Assembly (NCBI RefSeq): GCF_026191675.1
Contig: NZ_JAKRRY010000002.1
Location: 62,001 to 126,000, forward strand
Reading direction: 5' to 3'
Length of the DNA: 64,000 nt
From: Vibrio qingdaonensis
GTDB taxonomy: Bacteria > Pseudomonadota > Gammaproteobacteria > Enterobacterales > Vibrionaceae
Under the pieces are notes generated by a model, which made no database searches, had not been told where the DNA came from, and was given only the letters and a program-made list of their open reading frames with translations. Shown piece after piece: positions 17,628 to 26,740 of the stretch. A program made the position numbers and the translations under genes. The first letter of the stretch is position 1. The number at the start of each line of letters is the position of its first letter.

Positions 17628-19403
17628 TTAGTGTTTATCTTGATCAAAATCGCCGTGGAAGTGGTCATGATCAGAAACGCTATCAGCGGCTTTAAGTCTT
17701 TCGCCTATGCGTAGTGATTGCGACGCGTTTTCGCGCAACCCAAAGCTTGCTACCTGTGGTGCAGCTTGCGGTTTTTCTGGGAATAAACTCGGACTCATGG
17801 CGTAATACGTTGTCACGTAGGCAAGTGCTTGAGTATTGACATACAGCGCTTCTTGGCTGATGTTATTGAGGTCATCACACGCTTGGTGGTAACAGACATC
17901 ATAAGCGACGCCAATATCGCCACCAAACTGCTCAACTTCTTCCGCCGATTTTACTTTCTCAGCGCCAGTAAATAGCCCACCAAATGCCACGCCCCAATCA
18001 GCAAAACCTGCATAATCGGAACGCTTGGAGAGGGCTTGTGGTACCGTTGCCAGCGTTTTTGAGCCAAAGAATTCGTTGAAATTTAGCTCAATATCAGAGG
18101 TGCCATAAGGTGGTTCAAAACTGCCAGTGTAAGCATTGTCTGGGCTGTCTTTGGTATCGGATAGATCACCATCCATCACACCAAGTACGTAGTTAGGCGA
18201 GCCAATCATATCGAAGTTGAGGTAGAGCTTAATATCATTGATCGCATTATAACGAGCCTCAACCAAGTCGACTTGGTCAGCGGTGAGCGCTGATGGGTCG
18301 CTAAGCCCGAGCTCTGCCAGTATTTCGTTTTGTGCTTGCGTATACAGTTGAGAGAAAAGTGTGCTGGTGTAATATTCAGAGCCCACCAGCCCGGCTTCTT
18401 CTGCTGCCCACCAAGCGAATCTAACTTTATTTTTAACGGGTATGCCTAAATCAGCCAATGTGACAGCATATTCCAGTAGACCTGCAGTACCCGAGCCATT
18501 GTCGTTGATTCCCGGTCCCTCAGGCACTGAATCTAGATGAGCGCCAATCATGACAATCTGTGATTCATCCCCACCTTTGGAGTCGGCAATAATATTCTCA
18601 GTGACAACAACCTCATCTTGAACGCTGACAGACAGCGATGCACTGACCGCATTGGCTTGTGATAAATCATACCAGGATTTACCAAGATCATAGCGCGCAC
18701 CAAAAGCTGGGATAGTCGCTAAACTGTCGCTTCCCAATGTGCCGTTAACCACACTTTTACGACCTTCATCATTACCTTGGTTGAATACAATGGCCGCAAT
18801 GGCTCCGGCATTTTGAGCGTTAACGACTTTAGCATCAAACGAGCAGCCACCGCGTTGTATGACGGCAATTTTGCCAGCAATGGATTTGCCAGTGAAATCG
18901 GATGCTTCACAGCCGTCTGTGCTGTCGTAGTCGCTGGCGTCGAAGCGGAAGTCTGGTGTCACAAAGGCAAGGTTACTCGTCAGTAATCCGCTAGACGACC
19001 CAGAGTAAGACATGGTGGCAAAATCGGGCTCTTGCCCTGATTGAACGTCACGAACCCCAATGAGAGGCTGTGTATCAACGACAAGCTGAGTGCCCGTTAG
19101 TTCTTCCCATGCCCGGAAGTCAAAGGATTGGGTAGTGACGTCATAGCCACTGTTTTGCATGACTTCAACGATATACTCCAACGAGTTTTGATAGCCTTTC
19201 GAACCCGCTGCGCGCGTGGTTGACGCGCCATCAGAGGTGGTAGAAGCCAGCCCTTCTAGCGTGACAAGGTGCTCAACCACTTCTTCACGTTCAATCTTCT
19301 CGCTGACGTATTTGGCAACGTTTTTCGGGTTTTCCCACCAACAGCCACTGAGCATTGTTGTACTGACTATTCCAGCCAATAGCATTTTATTATGTTGTTG
19401 CAT
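17628..19403 (-). CDS. exported M28-family metallopeptidase with PA domain
   Basis: 591-aa predicted lipoprotein or secreted aminopeptidase. The signal peptide ends in the lipobox MLSGC (Cys21). A PA (protease-associated) domain lies at about residues 130-250 (GKIAVIQRGGCSFDAKV, NAGAIAAIVFNQGN). The M28 zinc site follows: AHLDSVPEGPGINDNGSG (His and bridging Asp), WWAAEEAGLVGSEYY (catalytic Glu and ligand), YLNFDMIGSPNY (Asp) and a late His in CYHQACDD. The last 15 residues are Asp/His-rich (SDHDHFHGDFDQDKH), which could bind metal. It probably trims extracellular peptides. No neighbour explains its control. Confidence 0.88.
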   Translation of the reverse strand: MQQHNKMLLAGIVSTTMLSGCWWENPKNVAKYVSEKIEREEVVEHLVTLEGLASTTSDGASTTRAAGSKGYQNSLEYIVEVMQNSGYDVTTQSFDFRAWEELTGTQLVVDTQPLIGVRDVQSGQEPDFATMSYSGSSSGLLTSNLAFVTPDFRFDASDYDSTDGCEASDFTGKSIAGKIAVIQRGGCSFDAKVVNAQNAGAIAAIVFNQGNDEGRKSVVNGTLGSDSLATIPAFGARYDLGKSWYDLSQANAVSASLSVSVQDEVVVTENIIADSKGGDESQIVMIGAHLDSVPEGPGINDNGSGTAGLLEYAVTLADLGIPVKNKVRFAWWAAEEAGLVGSEYYTSTLFSQLYTQAQNEILAELGLSDPSALTADQVDLVEARYNAINDIKLYLNFDMIGSPNYVLGVMDGDLSDTKDSPDNAYTGSFEPPYGTSDIELNFNEFFGSKTLATVPQALSKRSDYAGFADWGVAFGGLFTGAEKVKSAEEVEQFGGDIGVAYDVCYHQACDDLNNISQEALYVNTQALAYVTTYYAMSPSLFPEKPQAAPQVASFGLRENASQSLRIGERLKAADSVSDHDHFHGDFDQDKH

Positions 19404-19656
19404 CTGTTACTCCATGTTGAATATTCCATATGGGTTATGCATTCACCGATGTGGTGCATAACGAATAATGATTATTCAAGATGAATGTAAATAAAATGTA
19501 ACAAAGCGCCAGTGTTAAATCGTTGGAAGACAAATCTAATTAATATTATGCAATGAGTGGCATTTTCATTGATGAGTGGATAGCAGGTCTACATTCCAAC
19601 ATATTAAGAGAACATGCTTATATATTATAGACTTATCAATTAAATCAGAAAACCGA
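19404..19656. other. AT-rich upstream region of the M28 peptidase
   Basis: 253 bp with no coding signal. It should contain the peptidase promoter; I see no clear operator. Confidence 0.35.
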
Positions 19657-19773
19657 TTAACTTGGAAAGAGTAGGGCAAGAGTGAAAATGATCGCGAATA
19701 AAATGGCGATAAGCTTGAACAGTTTACCGAGTTGGTTTGTGCCGCCGTTGGGCGGACGATTGCAGCATCCCAT
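19657..19773 (-). CDS. 38-aa small membrane protein
   Basis: Short reading frame starting ATG at 19773 with AAGG eight bases upstream and ending TAA. The first 16 residues are polar with paired Cys and Pro-Gly turns (MGCCNRPPNGG), and the last 22 are a clean hydrophobic helix (LIAILFAIIFTLALLF) ending PS. The layout resembles short Cys-Cys, Pro-Pro, Gly-Gly proteins I recall from other marine gammaproteobacteria, but I cannot confirm a family. It is downstream of dgkA on the same strand, separated by 192 bp that include an imperfect inverted repeat at 19812-19839. A longer frame overlapping it in another phase lacks these signals. Confidence 0.6.
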   Translation of the reverse strand: MGCCNRPPNGGTNQLGKLFKLIAILFAIIFTLALLFPS

Positions 19774-19932
19774 GAATTGGCCTTAGTGGTATCGTGTTTA
19801 GATAACACTAAGGCTTGACCTATGGGGAAGGTCAAGTCTTATTAGCACCAGTTTGGGCTTACTTGCGTAAGTCAAGAGTGATTAACGTTGAGCTTGAACT
19901 TACGAACTATTAATTTGAACTCACTAATTATT

Positions 19933-19975
19933 GTTTTGAATGTATTAGATAATGGTTTGAACGTATTAGATAAAG
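19933..19975. repeat. 21-bp tandem duplication across the dgkA stop codon
   Basis: TGAATGTATTAGATAA at 19937 and TGAACGTATTAGATAA at 19958 are 21 bp apart with one difference. The second unit contains the dgkA stop (19966-19968), and the first carries an in-frame TAA at the same place. Confidence 0.75.
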
Positions 19976-20340
19976 TAAGTCCAAAGGATGCTTGCCCAGA
20001 CGAGTAATGCTAACCCGATTGCAACAAATACTGCCGCAGAACCTAGATCTTTGGCACGCCCTGATAGTTCGTGACGCTCTAGACCGATTCTATCGACAAC
20101 GGCTTCAACGGCTGAGTTCATCAGCTCAACGGTGATGACAAACAACACACTGCCAATTAATGCCGCTTTTTCTATCAGTGAAATATCCAGTAATAAAGCG
20201 ACGGCGACCGCAATCACGAGACCAATGATTTCTTGTCTAAATGCTGCTTCGTGCTTCCAAGCGGCGATTAAACCAAACCAAGAGTATTTAGCGGCGAGGA
20301 GTATACGTTTGATACCTGTATTTTTTTGCATCTCAGTCAT
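19966..20340 (-). CDS. dgkA: diacylglycerol kinase DgkA
   Basis: 124-aa inner-membrane kinase that recycles diacylglycerol to phosphatidic acid, usually after phosphoglycerol transfer to periplasmic glucans. Three hydrophobic helices follow an amphipathic N-terminus. Signature residues are in AAWKHEAAFRQE, ITVELMNSAVEAVVDRIG and HELSGRAKDLGSAAVF. It overlaps the preceding DUF4056 gene by eight bases, suggesting co-translation. Length matches the family (about 120 aa). Confidence 0.95.
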   Translation of the reverse strand: MTEMQKNTGIKRILLAAKYSWFGLIAAWKHEAAFRQEIIGLVIAVAVALLLDISLIEKAALIGSVLFVITVELMNSAVEAVVDRIGLERHELSGRAKDLGSAAVFVAIGLALLVWASILWTYFI

Positions 20341-21418
20341 GGCTTTTGTTCAACTTCATTGATAATGCGTCATTGCGGTTATTTGAATGCTTATCGTCTT
20401 CGGCTTTCGCAATATCAGCAAGCGATTGGAAATCGTTAGCTGTCCATATTTCCTTTGACTTCAAAGCGACGGGGAGTATATCAAACGATTTGATATTGTC
20501 AGCTTTTACTAATTGAAATTCGGCGTATTTCTCAAGCTCTGCAAAGTCATTGAGTGCTAATGGTGTGCCGTTTTCTATGCCATTGGGCGTTAAAGCTAGG
20601 CTAAAGTGGTAGTCGCGAGTTGTTACGACCCACTTGTTAGGTAGGCGGTTGTTGCTGTCCCACCATATGCCATCCAATGCCTTGAGTTGCGCGATGGTTG
20701 TATCTTCGTCTTGTGCATCTAACGCTTTGAGATATTTGCGGAAATACTGTGGGAACAATAAGACGAAGTTCTTTTGAGTAATCGCAGGGTTCACCTCGAT
20801 AATTTCTAGGGCAATACGCGCCCCCAACATATTGGAATAAAGATCTTCGGGGGAAAATGCCGATGCGTATTCTTTAAAGCCACCGACAGAGACTAGGCCA
20901 TACCATTGGGCGACTTCGTGCCATTGCGCTAATCGAAATGCAAGCAGCGCGGCCAATTTTGCATCTTCATGCTCGGCAGCATTTAACGCATTGAGATCCG
21001 TCATTTCAATACGGCGCTCACGCAACTCAGGCGTAAGTTTAATCGACAGCGTGTCCTCCTTGCGGTTTTTGATAGCGCGATAGAGATAAAAAGCAAAATC
21101 AGCCGTGTCGCGAACATGCGCGGTATCGATGAATCCGCCTTTATTGGTAAAAATCAGACCATTGGTTTCTTCAGATGTGCCAAATAGGCTACTGACAACG
21201 TTGGAAGAACCGTCGTTAAAGACGTGCGCCTGAATATCTTCCGGGTTCAAGACATTATTGATAGAGAAGAAGGGCACAGGGACGCTTCCTAGCTCTGCTT
21301 TTAAGCCCGTTCCAAAGGCGCAACATGGTCGAATTCCAACGGGTACGGTATCGGTTGATGCAAAACTAGGTTGTAGTGATGCAAACAGTAGACTGATGAA
21401 CAAAAAAGCAACTTTCAT
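20333..21418 (-). CDS. exported DUF4056-family protein
   Basis: 361-aa protein with a signal peptide (MKVAFLFISLLFASLQPSFA). The mature start has the conserved motif VGIRPCCAFG, and later segments HEDAKLAALLAFRLAQWHEV, WYGLVSVGGFKEY and EDLYSNMLGARIALE fit the DUF4056 family as I know it. The AxLLAFRLAQWHEVAQW stretch contains His/Glu residues that could hold a metal, but no function is established. It overlaps dgkA by eight bases, so a membrane-lipid or envelope role is possible (inference). Confidence 0.8.
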   Translation of the reverse strand: MKVAFLFISLLFASLQPSFASTDTVPVGIRPCCAFGTGLKAELGSVPVPFFSINNVLNPEDIQAHVFNDGSSNVVSSLFGTSEETNGLIFTNKGGFIDTAHVRDTADFAFYLYRAIKNRKEDTLSIKLTPELRERRIEMTDLNALNAAEHEDAKLAALLAFRLAQWHEVAQWYGLVSVGGFKEYASAFSPEDLYSNMLGARIALEIIEVNPAITQKNFVLLFPQYFRKYLKALDAQDEDTTIAQLKALDGIWWDSNNRLPNKWVVTTRDYHFSLALTPNGIENGTPLALNDFAELEKYAEFQLVKADNIKSFDILPVALKSKEIWTANDFQSLADIAKAEDDKHSNNRNDALSMKLNKSHD

Positions 21419-21585
21419 AAAGAACCAAATGTCATGGGTGAAAAATAAAGCCGGCTAGTGTGGAGTTTACACTGACCTGCAATGTCAGGGGAATGCAAAA
21501 ACTTATGGTGACGATAATGACAGTAAATAGAAATCGAATTTACCATTGTGCGCCATGATTGAATTATCTTATATAATGTAGCGTT

Positions 21586-22653
21586 CTATTTTTCTTTTCG
21601 TTGCAGATAAGGGTCAATGGGATTGCTGCTTAGATCGATGGCACGAAAATCAATGTTATTCCATTGCTTGTCTACTAAAACGTGGAATAAAGTCGTGTCC
21701 GGCTCAATCAAGTGGAAAAGCGTAAACTTAGTGCGCTGTGGCCAGATCTTCCCTGTTCGGTGCTGGTGTATTTTTACCAAGGCTAGACCAACTGCGGTAA
21801 AGTGACCGCCACCAAGAACCGTGACATTGCCTTGATCCAGTTCATTAAGTACTCGAGTTGACGTGTTGATAGTGCTGATAAATGCGTCTTCTCCTATGAC
21901 TTTATCGTTTTTTTTGAGCGCGCGTTGAGCGCCATAAGCCATATGATCATTCGCGGTCCAGATGTAACGAACATTCGGGTAAAGGGAAAGGATCCGATTC
22001 GTTTCGTTAAAAGCACGGCTTTCTTGCCATTCACCATAGCCATGACGGACACCGTCTAATCCCCCTACTTGTTCAATAAAGGCAAGCGCGCCAGCTTTGC
22101 GCTGTATTGAAGCAGGAGTATGGGTGTCTCCTGAGAGTAATAGTGCGTCTCCCGAGCGTTGACCTCCTTTTCTATATAGCGCCTGAGCAGTGAGGTACCC
22201 AATACGGAAGTTGTTCGGGAAAACACCAGGCAGTAATCGTTGCTGCCATTTAGCGTCTTGTTGTATGGCTACTAATTCATCGGGAGTGAGGTTGTTTAGC
22301 GTAAACAGGACATGCGATGAGCTATTACTCAGTGTTCGAAGTAACGCTGGTCCTGTTCGAGCTTCGTTGACGAGAATGACATAATCTGGGGTGTTACCCG
22401 TTGCGATTCTTTCGGATAGTCGCTGGTGGGTTAAGTCAGCATCACGCTCCCCGTGAATGATCTCCAAGTCAATGGTGAGTGCTTTTGCTGCTGCTTTTGC
22501 ATAGTCATCCACGTCCTGCCAAAAGCTTTCATCGGCGTGACCCGGATTGACAAACACCACTCGTGGCGCTGAGTCTGTACTTGCTAATAACCCTGAATTA
22601 AAAAACAGGCACCATAAGAAGGTGAGTGATGTGAGTCGTTGTGTCCATTTCAT
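21586..22653 (-). CDS. orphan periplasmic solute-binding protein (type-1 fold)
   Basis: 355-aa exported protein; the signal peptide ends near residue 24 (FFNSGLLAS). The mature sequence begins PRVVFVNPGHADESFWQDV and has the repeated Rossmann-like layout of sugar/AI-2-type binding proteins (GYLTAQALYRKGG, IWTANDHMAYGAQRAL, GGGHFTAVGLALVKI). No transporter or sensor kinase lies next to it, so it may feed a distant ABC system or a chemoreceptor/histidine kinase, as LuxP does for LuxQ. The ligand is unknown. Confidence 0.78.
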   Translation of the reverse strand: MKWTQRLTSLTFLWCLFFNSGLLASTDSAPRVVFVNPGHADESFWQDVDDYAKAAAKALTIDLEIIHGERDADLTHQRLSERIATGNTPDYVILVNEARTGPALLRTLSNSSSHVLFTLNNLTPDELVAIQQDAKWQQRLLPGVFPNNFRIGYLTAQALYRKGGQRSGDALLLSGDTHTPASIQRKAGALAFIEQVGGLDGVRHGYGEWQESRAFNETNRILSLYPNVRYIWTANDHMAYGAQRALKKNDKVIGEDAFISTINTSTRVLNELDQGNVTVLGGGHFTAVGLALVKIHQHRTGKIWPQRTKFTLFHLIEPDTTLFHVLVDKQWNNIDFRAIDLSSNPIDPYLQRKEK

Positions 22654-22968
22654 CCTGCTCTCCCTGTGCTTTTAAGCAGTATGGGAAGCGTTCTAGTGCC
22701 TGTCGACTGTGAACGATGGGTATAGGCCTTCGTCTCAGTTCTAACACGTCGTCTCTTTTCTAAGAGCGTTTATACCGGCACGAGTCTTGTCATGATTAAG
22801 AGGCGTTAAACGATAAGGTGAAGTCTTATATATGGGGGGAGGTGGGACATTGATATAAGGAAAAGTGGTGGGGGAGGCGAAATAGACAGAAAATAGCGAG
22901 TCTCATGTTAGTGATAACGAACATAAGACTCTACTTTAACGACGACTTATCGGCCCGTACTTGATTGA
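22654..22968. other. intergenic region between mnmC and the binding-protein gene
   Basis: 315 bp. The part next to mnmC holds the inverted repeat described separately; the part next to the binding-protein gene should hold its promoter. No coding signal seen. Confidence 0.4.
22898..22931 (-). terminator. probable mnmC terminator
   Basis: A 12-bp stem with one mismatch (GAGTCTCATGTT / AACATAAGACTC) and a ten-base loop, followed on the minus strand by GCTATTTTCT. It lies about 40 bp past the mnmC stop. Confidence 0.6.
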
Positions 22969-24984
22969 TTAACCAAATAGCGGGCGTGACTTCTTGATTC
23001 TTCTGATCCATGTTCGGCTAGGATGAATACCAGAAAGTAAGTCTACTGGGAGTGGGAGTGGGTCACCACAAATCTGTGAAACTAACGTTTCCGCAATGAG
23101 TGGTGCAGAGCTTAAACCACGCGAGCCCAGGCCCAACATACAAAACAAGTTACGGTGTTCCGGTACTGCAGATACTGAGCTAGGCGATGCAGCATGCAAA
23201 GCGCGGAGTTGCTCATAGTCAGTGACCTGACCGACGAACGGTAAATGGTCGCGGCTGACACTACGTACTCCTTGTCGCGCTTGATTGGTTGAGGTGTCTA
23301 CGTCGTTTACCCACGGTGTGTGAGGCAGACAGCGCTTGAGTTTTTCTTGGTTGTCGAGTTGTGCGTCGGCGTCGAACTCGTTATTGATATTGTCTTTATC
23401 GTAACTTGCACCAATGCAGTGAGTATCGGTGTTGGTGTTGCAAGGCGTGAGGTAACCGTCATAGCACAATACTGTCTTGAGCTGTGAAAGCTGCTTGGTT
23501 GTGGGGATATGACTGACTTGTCCTTTCACAGCAGATAAATGTAAGTGTTGGGTTTGCTCTAACTGAGTAAACTCATGCCCATTAGCAATGATAACAATAT
23601 CAAATGTTTGCTCATTATTGTTGGCGTTATTGGTTGAACTAGAAATACGCCATTGTCCATTACTTGCCGGTTTAACATTGGTCACTGCGGTCGAAAAGTG
23701 ACAAGTAAGATGATTCTCTTGCTCTGCTTTTCGAATGAGCCCTTGAGTAAGCTGAGCGGGGCACAGCCAACCACCAAGTGGGTAGCTGACACTTGCAAAA
23801 GGTGAGTCAACACCTATCGTATTTGAGGTGTCTTGAGCGGACAACCCTTGTACTAGTGCTGCCGGAAATTGGCCATGCAGCATTTTACTAAGTTTAATGT
23901 CAGACTTTTCGTCCCACATTAATTGAGTCACGCCACACCAGTCATGATCAAAGTGGACGTCCATTGCCGCTTGTTCTGCAAACTGTCGTGCGTATAAAAA
24001 GGACGGAGCAAAGACCCTTGAAACGCCTTTATGCTCGCCATTAAGCAATGGATAAACCGCGCCCTGTCGGTTACCTGATGCCCCTTCCGCGGCTTGAGCA
24101 TCTTTACAAAAGAGGGTGGACTGGATACCACGTCGAGCTAGAGAAGTGATTAAGCTTGCACTGGCAATGCCTCCCCCAATAATGGCAATACGACCGATTG
24201 AACTCGGTGCAGTGCGTTGATAAAGCGGATCAAAATTACTGTAAGACTGCTTTTGACTAATGTGGCCTGCAATCATTTCTCGCTTAGTGCCGAAACCTTT
24301 GGTTTTTTGCATATCGAAACCCGCGTCGATAAGACCACGGCGCACGAATCCGGCTGCAGTAAACGTGGCGCATGTTGCATCTTGTTTGGCAAGCTTGACC
24401 ATGTTGTTGAATAAGGTCTGATTCCACATTTCAGGGTTTTTGCTAGGTGCGAACCCGTCTAAAAACCAGCAATCCACAACACCTTGCTCGGGTGTGGGTA
24501 CCAAAGGCATGCAATCTTTAATATCACCGAACCAGAGGTCTAAGGTAATCATGCCATTAGCCAATACTATTCGATGACATTCAGGCACAGCTATGGGATA
24601 GTGCGCTTGCAATTTTTTGGCGTACTTTTCGAGTTCAGGCCACGCTTGATGTGCTTTTTCAAGGTCGGACTTTGTTAGTGGGTACTTTTCAAAGCTAATA
24701 AAATGCAGCTCTTGCATCGCTGCATCTGGGTTTTGCTCTCGAAATTGCTCAAATTGTTGCCAAGCTGCGAGGAAGTTTAGCCCAGTGCCAAAGCCAGTCT
24801 CGGCAATGACAAAACGTCGGTTCGGTAATTCGTGCCAGCGCTGAGGAAGGCGGTTTTTCTCTAAAAAAACGTAGCGTGTTTCTTCAAGACCATTGACGTT
24901 TGAAAAGTAAACGTCGTCAAATTGGTCTGAAACCGGCGTTCCCGCTTCGTTCCAATCGAGTTGAGCGTGAGTGATAGAAGTCAT
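22969..24984 (-). CDS. mnmC: bifunctional tRNA 5-methylaminomethyl-2-thiouridine enzyme MnmC
   Basis: 671-aa two-domain enzyme completing mnm5s2U34 in tRNA. The N-terminal methyltransferase (about 1-250) has [18 protein letters not shown] and [15 protein letters not shown]. The C-terminal FAD oxidoreductase (about 265-660) starts with the dinucleotide-binding motif [20 protein letters not shown] and ends with [16 protein letters not shown]. Length matches E. coli MnmC. It is divergent from fabB with a 174-bp spacer. Confidence 0.95.
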   Translation of the reverse strand: MTSITHAQLDWNEAGTPVSDQFDDVYFSNVNGLEETRYVFLEKNRLPQRWHELPNRRFVIAETGFGTGLNFLAAWQQFEQFREQNPDAAMQELHFISFEKYPLTKSDLEKAHQAWPELEKYAKKLQAHYPIAVPECHRIVLANGMITLDLWFGDIKDCMPLVPTPEQGVVDCWFLDGFAPSKNPEMWNQTLFNNMVKLAKQDATCATFTAAGFVRRGLIDAGFDMQKTKGFGTKREMIAGHISQKQSYSNFDPLYQRTAPSSIGRIAIIGGGIASASLITSLARRGIQSTLFCKDAQAAEGASGNRQGAVYPLLNGEHKGVSRVFAPSFLYARQFAEQAAMDVHFDHDWCGVTQLMWDEKSDIKLSKMLHGQFPAALVQGLSAQDTSNTIGVDSPFASVSYPLGGWLCPAQLTQGLIRKAEQENHLTCHFSTAVTNVKPASNGQWRISSSTNNANNNEQTFDIVIIANGHEFTQLEQTQHLHLSAVKGQVSHIPTTKQLSQLKTVLCYDGYLTPCNTNTDTHCIGASYDKDNINNEFDADAQLDNQEKLKRCLPHTPWVNDVDTSTNQARQGVRSVSRDHLPFVGQVTDYEQLRALHAASPSSVSAVPEHRNLFCMLGLGSRGLSSAPLIAETLVSQICGDPLPLPVDLLSGIHPSRTWIRRIKKSRPLFG

Positions 24985-25092
24985 AATATTGACACTTAAC
25001 TTGTGTTATACCCATTGTATAGTCGTTATCACAACTACAGTTATGGGGCATCAGTTGCAGTAATTGATGTGAATTGTACGAATTTATGGGAA

Positions 25093-25112
25093 AGCTGACC
25101 ACTTTTATCCCG
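25093..25112. promoter_or_regulatory. possible FadR site in the fabB promoter
   Basis: On the minus strand AAGTGGTCAGCTTT shares the TGGTCnG core of the FadR consensus (AnCTGGTCnGACnTGTT), about 50-65 bp upstream of fabB. FadR activates fabB in enterobacteria and vibrios. The outer positions match poorly, so this is a weak candidate. Confidence 0.3.
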
Positions 25113-25158
25113 TAACTTCGTTATTATTTAGCAGTTTTGAAATTTATAGGAATGTCAC

Positions 25159-26370
25159 ATGAAACGAGTCGTAATTACCGGTATGGGTATTGTTTCGAGC
25201 ATCGGTAACAACGTTGAAGAAGTTTTAGCGTCTCTAAAAGCAGGCCGTTCTGGTATTAACGCCTCTGAGCAGTTTAAAGAAATGGGCCTTCGTTCTCAAG
25301 TTTGGGGCGATCTGAAAATTAAACCAGCGGAACACATTGATCGTAAAAAAATGCGTTTTATGGGTGATGCTGCAGCGTACGCTTACCTTTCAATGGAGCA
25401 GGCAATTGCCGATGCTGGATTGTCAGAAGAGCACGTTTCAAATGATCGCACTGGTATTGTTGCGGGTTCTGGCGGTGCGTCAGCACTGAACCAAACGCTA
25501 GCAGTGGATACCATTCGTGAGAAAGGCGTTAAGCGCGTAGGTCCATATATGGTTCCTCGTACTATGTCTTCAACGGTTTCAGCTTGTTTGGCGACCCCAT
25601 TCAAGATTCGTGGCGTTAACTACACAATGAGCTCAGCATGTGCGACATCAGCACACTGTATCGGTCACGCGATGGAGCTGATTCAACTAGGCAAGCAAGA
25701 TATCGTTTTTGCTGGTGGTGGTGAAGAGCTTGATTGGACGCAAACTATGATGTTTGACGCCATGGGTGCACTGTCAACGAAATACAACGACGATCCAACG
25801 AAAGCATCCCGTACTTATGATGCAAATCGTGATGGCTTTGTTATCTCTGGCGGCGGCGGCATGGTTGTTGTCGAAGAGTTAGAACACGCATTGGCGCGTG
25901 GCGCGACTATCTACGGTGAGATTGTTGGTTACGGTGCAACATCAGATGGCTACGATATGGTAGCACCATCAGGTGAAGGCGCAGTGCGTTGTATGAAGAT
26001 GGCAATGCAAGACGTTGATAGCATCGACTACGTTAACACTCACGGTACGTCTACTCCCGTCGGTGACGTGAAAGAGCTTGGTGCTATTCAAGAAGTATTC
26101 GGTGGCAACAGCCCTGCTATTTCAGCAACTAAAGCGATGACAGGCCACGCACTGGGTGCGGCTGGTGTGCATGAAGCAATTTACTCAATGCTAATGCTTC
26201 ACCATAGCTTTATCGCGCCAAGCATCAACGTCGATACGCTTGACGAAGCGGCTGAAGGTTTAGACATCGTGAAAGAAACTCGCGAGCAAGAGCTGAGCAC
26301 CGTAATGTCAAATAGCTTTGGTTTTGGTGGCACAAACGCGACATTGGTTATTAAAAAATACCAAGCGTAA
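25159..26370 (+). CDS. fabB: 3-oxoacyl-ACP synthase I FabB
   Basis: 403-aa condensing enzyme of fatty-acid elongation, needed for unsaturated chains. The catalytic Cys is in [11 protein letters not shown], and the two active-site His are in [13 protein letters not shown] and [14 protein letters not shown]. The Gly-rich [14 protein letters not shown] closes the fold. The Shine-Dalgarno AGGA sits seven bases before the ATG. The codon pattern is that of a highly expressed gene. Its 3' UTR is long and structured (see the FarS candidate). Divergent from mnmC. Confidence 0.97.
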   Translation: MKRVVITGMGIVSSIGNNVEEVLASLKAGRSGINASEQFKEMGLRSQVWGDLKIKPAEHIDRKKMRFMGDAAAYAYLSMEQAIADAGLSEEHVSNDRTGIVAGSGGASALNQTLAVDTIREKGVKRVGPYMVPRTMSSTVSACLATPFKIRGVNYTMSSACATSAHCIGHAMELIQLGKQDIVFAGGGEELDWTQTMMFDAMGALSTKYNDDPTKASRTYDANRDGFVISGGGGMVVVEELEHALARGATIYGEIVGYGATSDGYDMVAPSGEGAVRCMKMAMQDVDSIDYVNTHGTSTPVGDVKELGAIQEVFGGNSPAISATKAMTGHALGAAGVHEAIYSMLMLHHSFIAPSINVDTLDEAAEGLDIVKETREQELSTVMSNSFGFGGTNATLVIKKYQA

Positions 26371-26378
26371 GCGTTTAA

Positions 26379-26441
26379 TCTCGCGTCGTGAAACGATGCC
26401 AGGGCAACTTACTGAACTGGCATTGAACCAATGTCGCGAGA
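26379..26441 (+). other. nested stem-loop at the start of the fabB 3' UTR
   Basis: Outer arms TCTCGCG (26379-26385) / CGCGAGA (26435-26441) enclose inner arms ATGCCAG (26396-26402) / CTGGCAT (26417-26423). Both are perfect 7-bp stems, beginning eight bases after the fabB stop. It could protect the mRNA or position an RNase E cut that releases the RNA downstream (inference). Confidence 0.6.
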
Positions 26442-26442
26442 G

Positions 26443-26575
26443 ACAATTTAGAAGTTTCCAGAGCTGACTGATGGAAGTCAGTCGCAGACGCAAATTTTGA
26501 CCCCTGGAGAGCGGGTCAAAATCCTTTTGTTCTGGATTATTGCCCGGCCTTTTTTAGGACGGGCATTTTTCTTTC
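26443..26575 (+). ncRNA. farS: candidate 3' UTR-derived sRNA FarS
   Basis: In Vibrio cholerae the 3' UTR of fabB is processed by RNase E into the sRNA FarS, which represses fadE and so opposes fatty-acid breakdown. The same position here holds a 5-6 bp hairpin (CTGACT at 26464 / AGTCAG at 26476), a perfect 10-bp stem (ATTTTGACCC at 26494 / GGGTCAAAAT at 26513) and a terminator ending in a T-run at 26566. No reading frame is apparent. The 5' end is unknown because it would be made by cleavage; the boundaries given are approximate. Identity rests on position and structure, not on a sequence alignment. Confidence 0.65.
26541..26571 (+). terminator. terminator of fabB / FarS
   Basis: TGCCCGGCC / GGACGGGCA form a stem with one mismatch and a T-rich loop, followed by TTTTTCTTT. 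Confidence 0.75.
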
Positions 26576-26740
26576 TGGCGTACAAGAAGTTGTGGTTATG
26601 AAGAGGGCTCGCCATGGCAGGCTAGCTAGGATAACCCGGTAAAAGTAACGAGGATAAATCGGTGCTAAACCTTTCTCGACAGCTTGCCGTTTATCTTGCA
26701 CAATTCAGGCATATTTAAAGAACCCATCAGGAACTAGGTA

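Noticed and set aside
19566..19835. 89-codon minus-strand frame overlapping the 38-aa gene
   Set aside because: Ser-rich without hydrophobic pattern or ribosome site; the 38-aa frame in the other phase has both.
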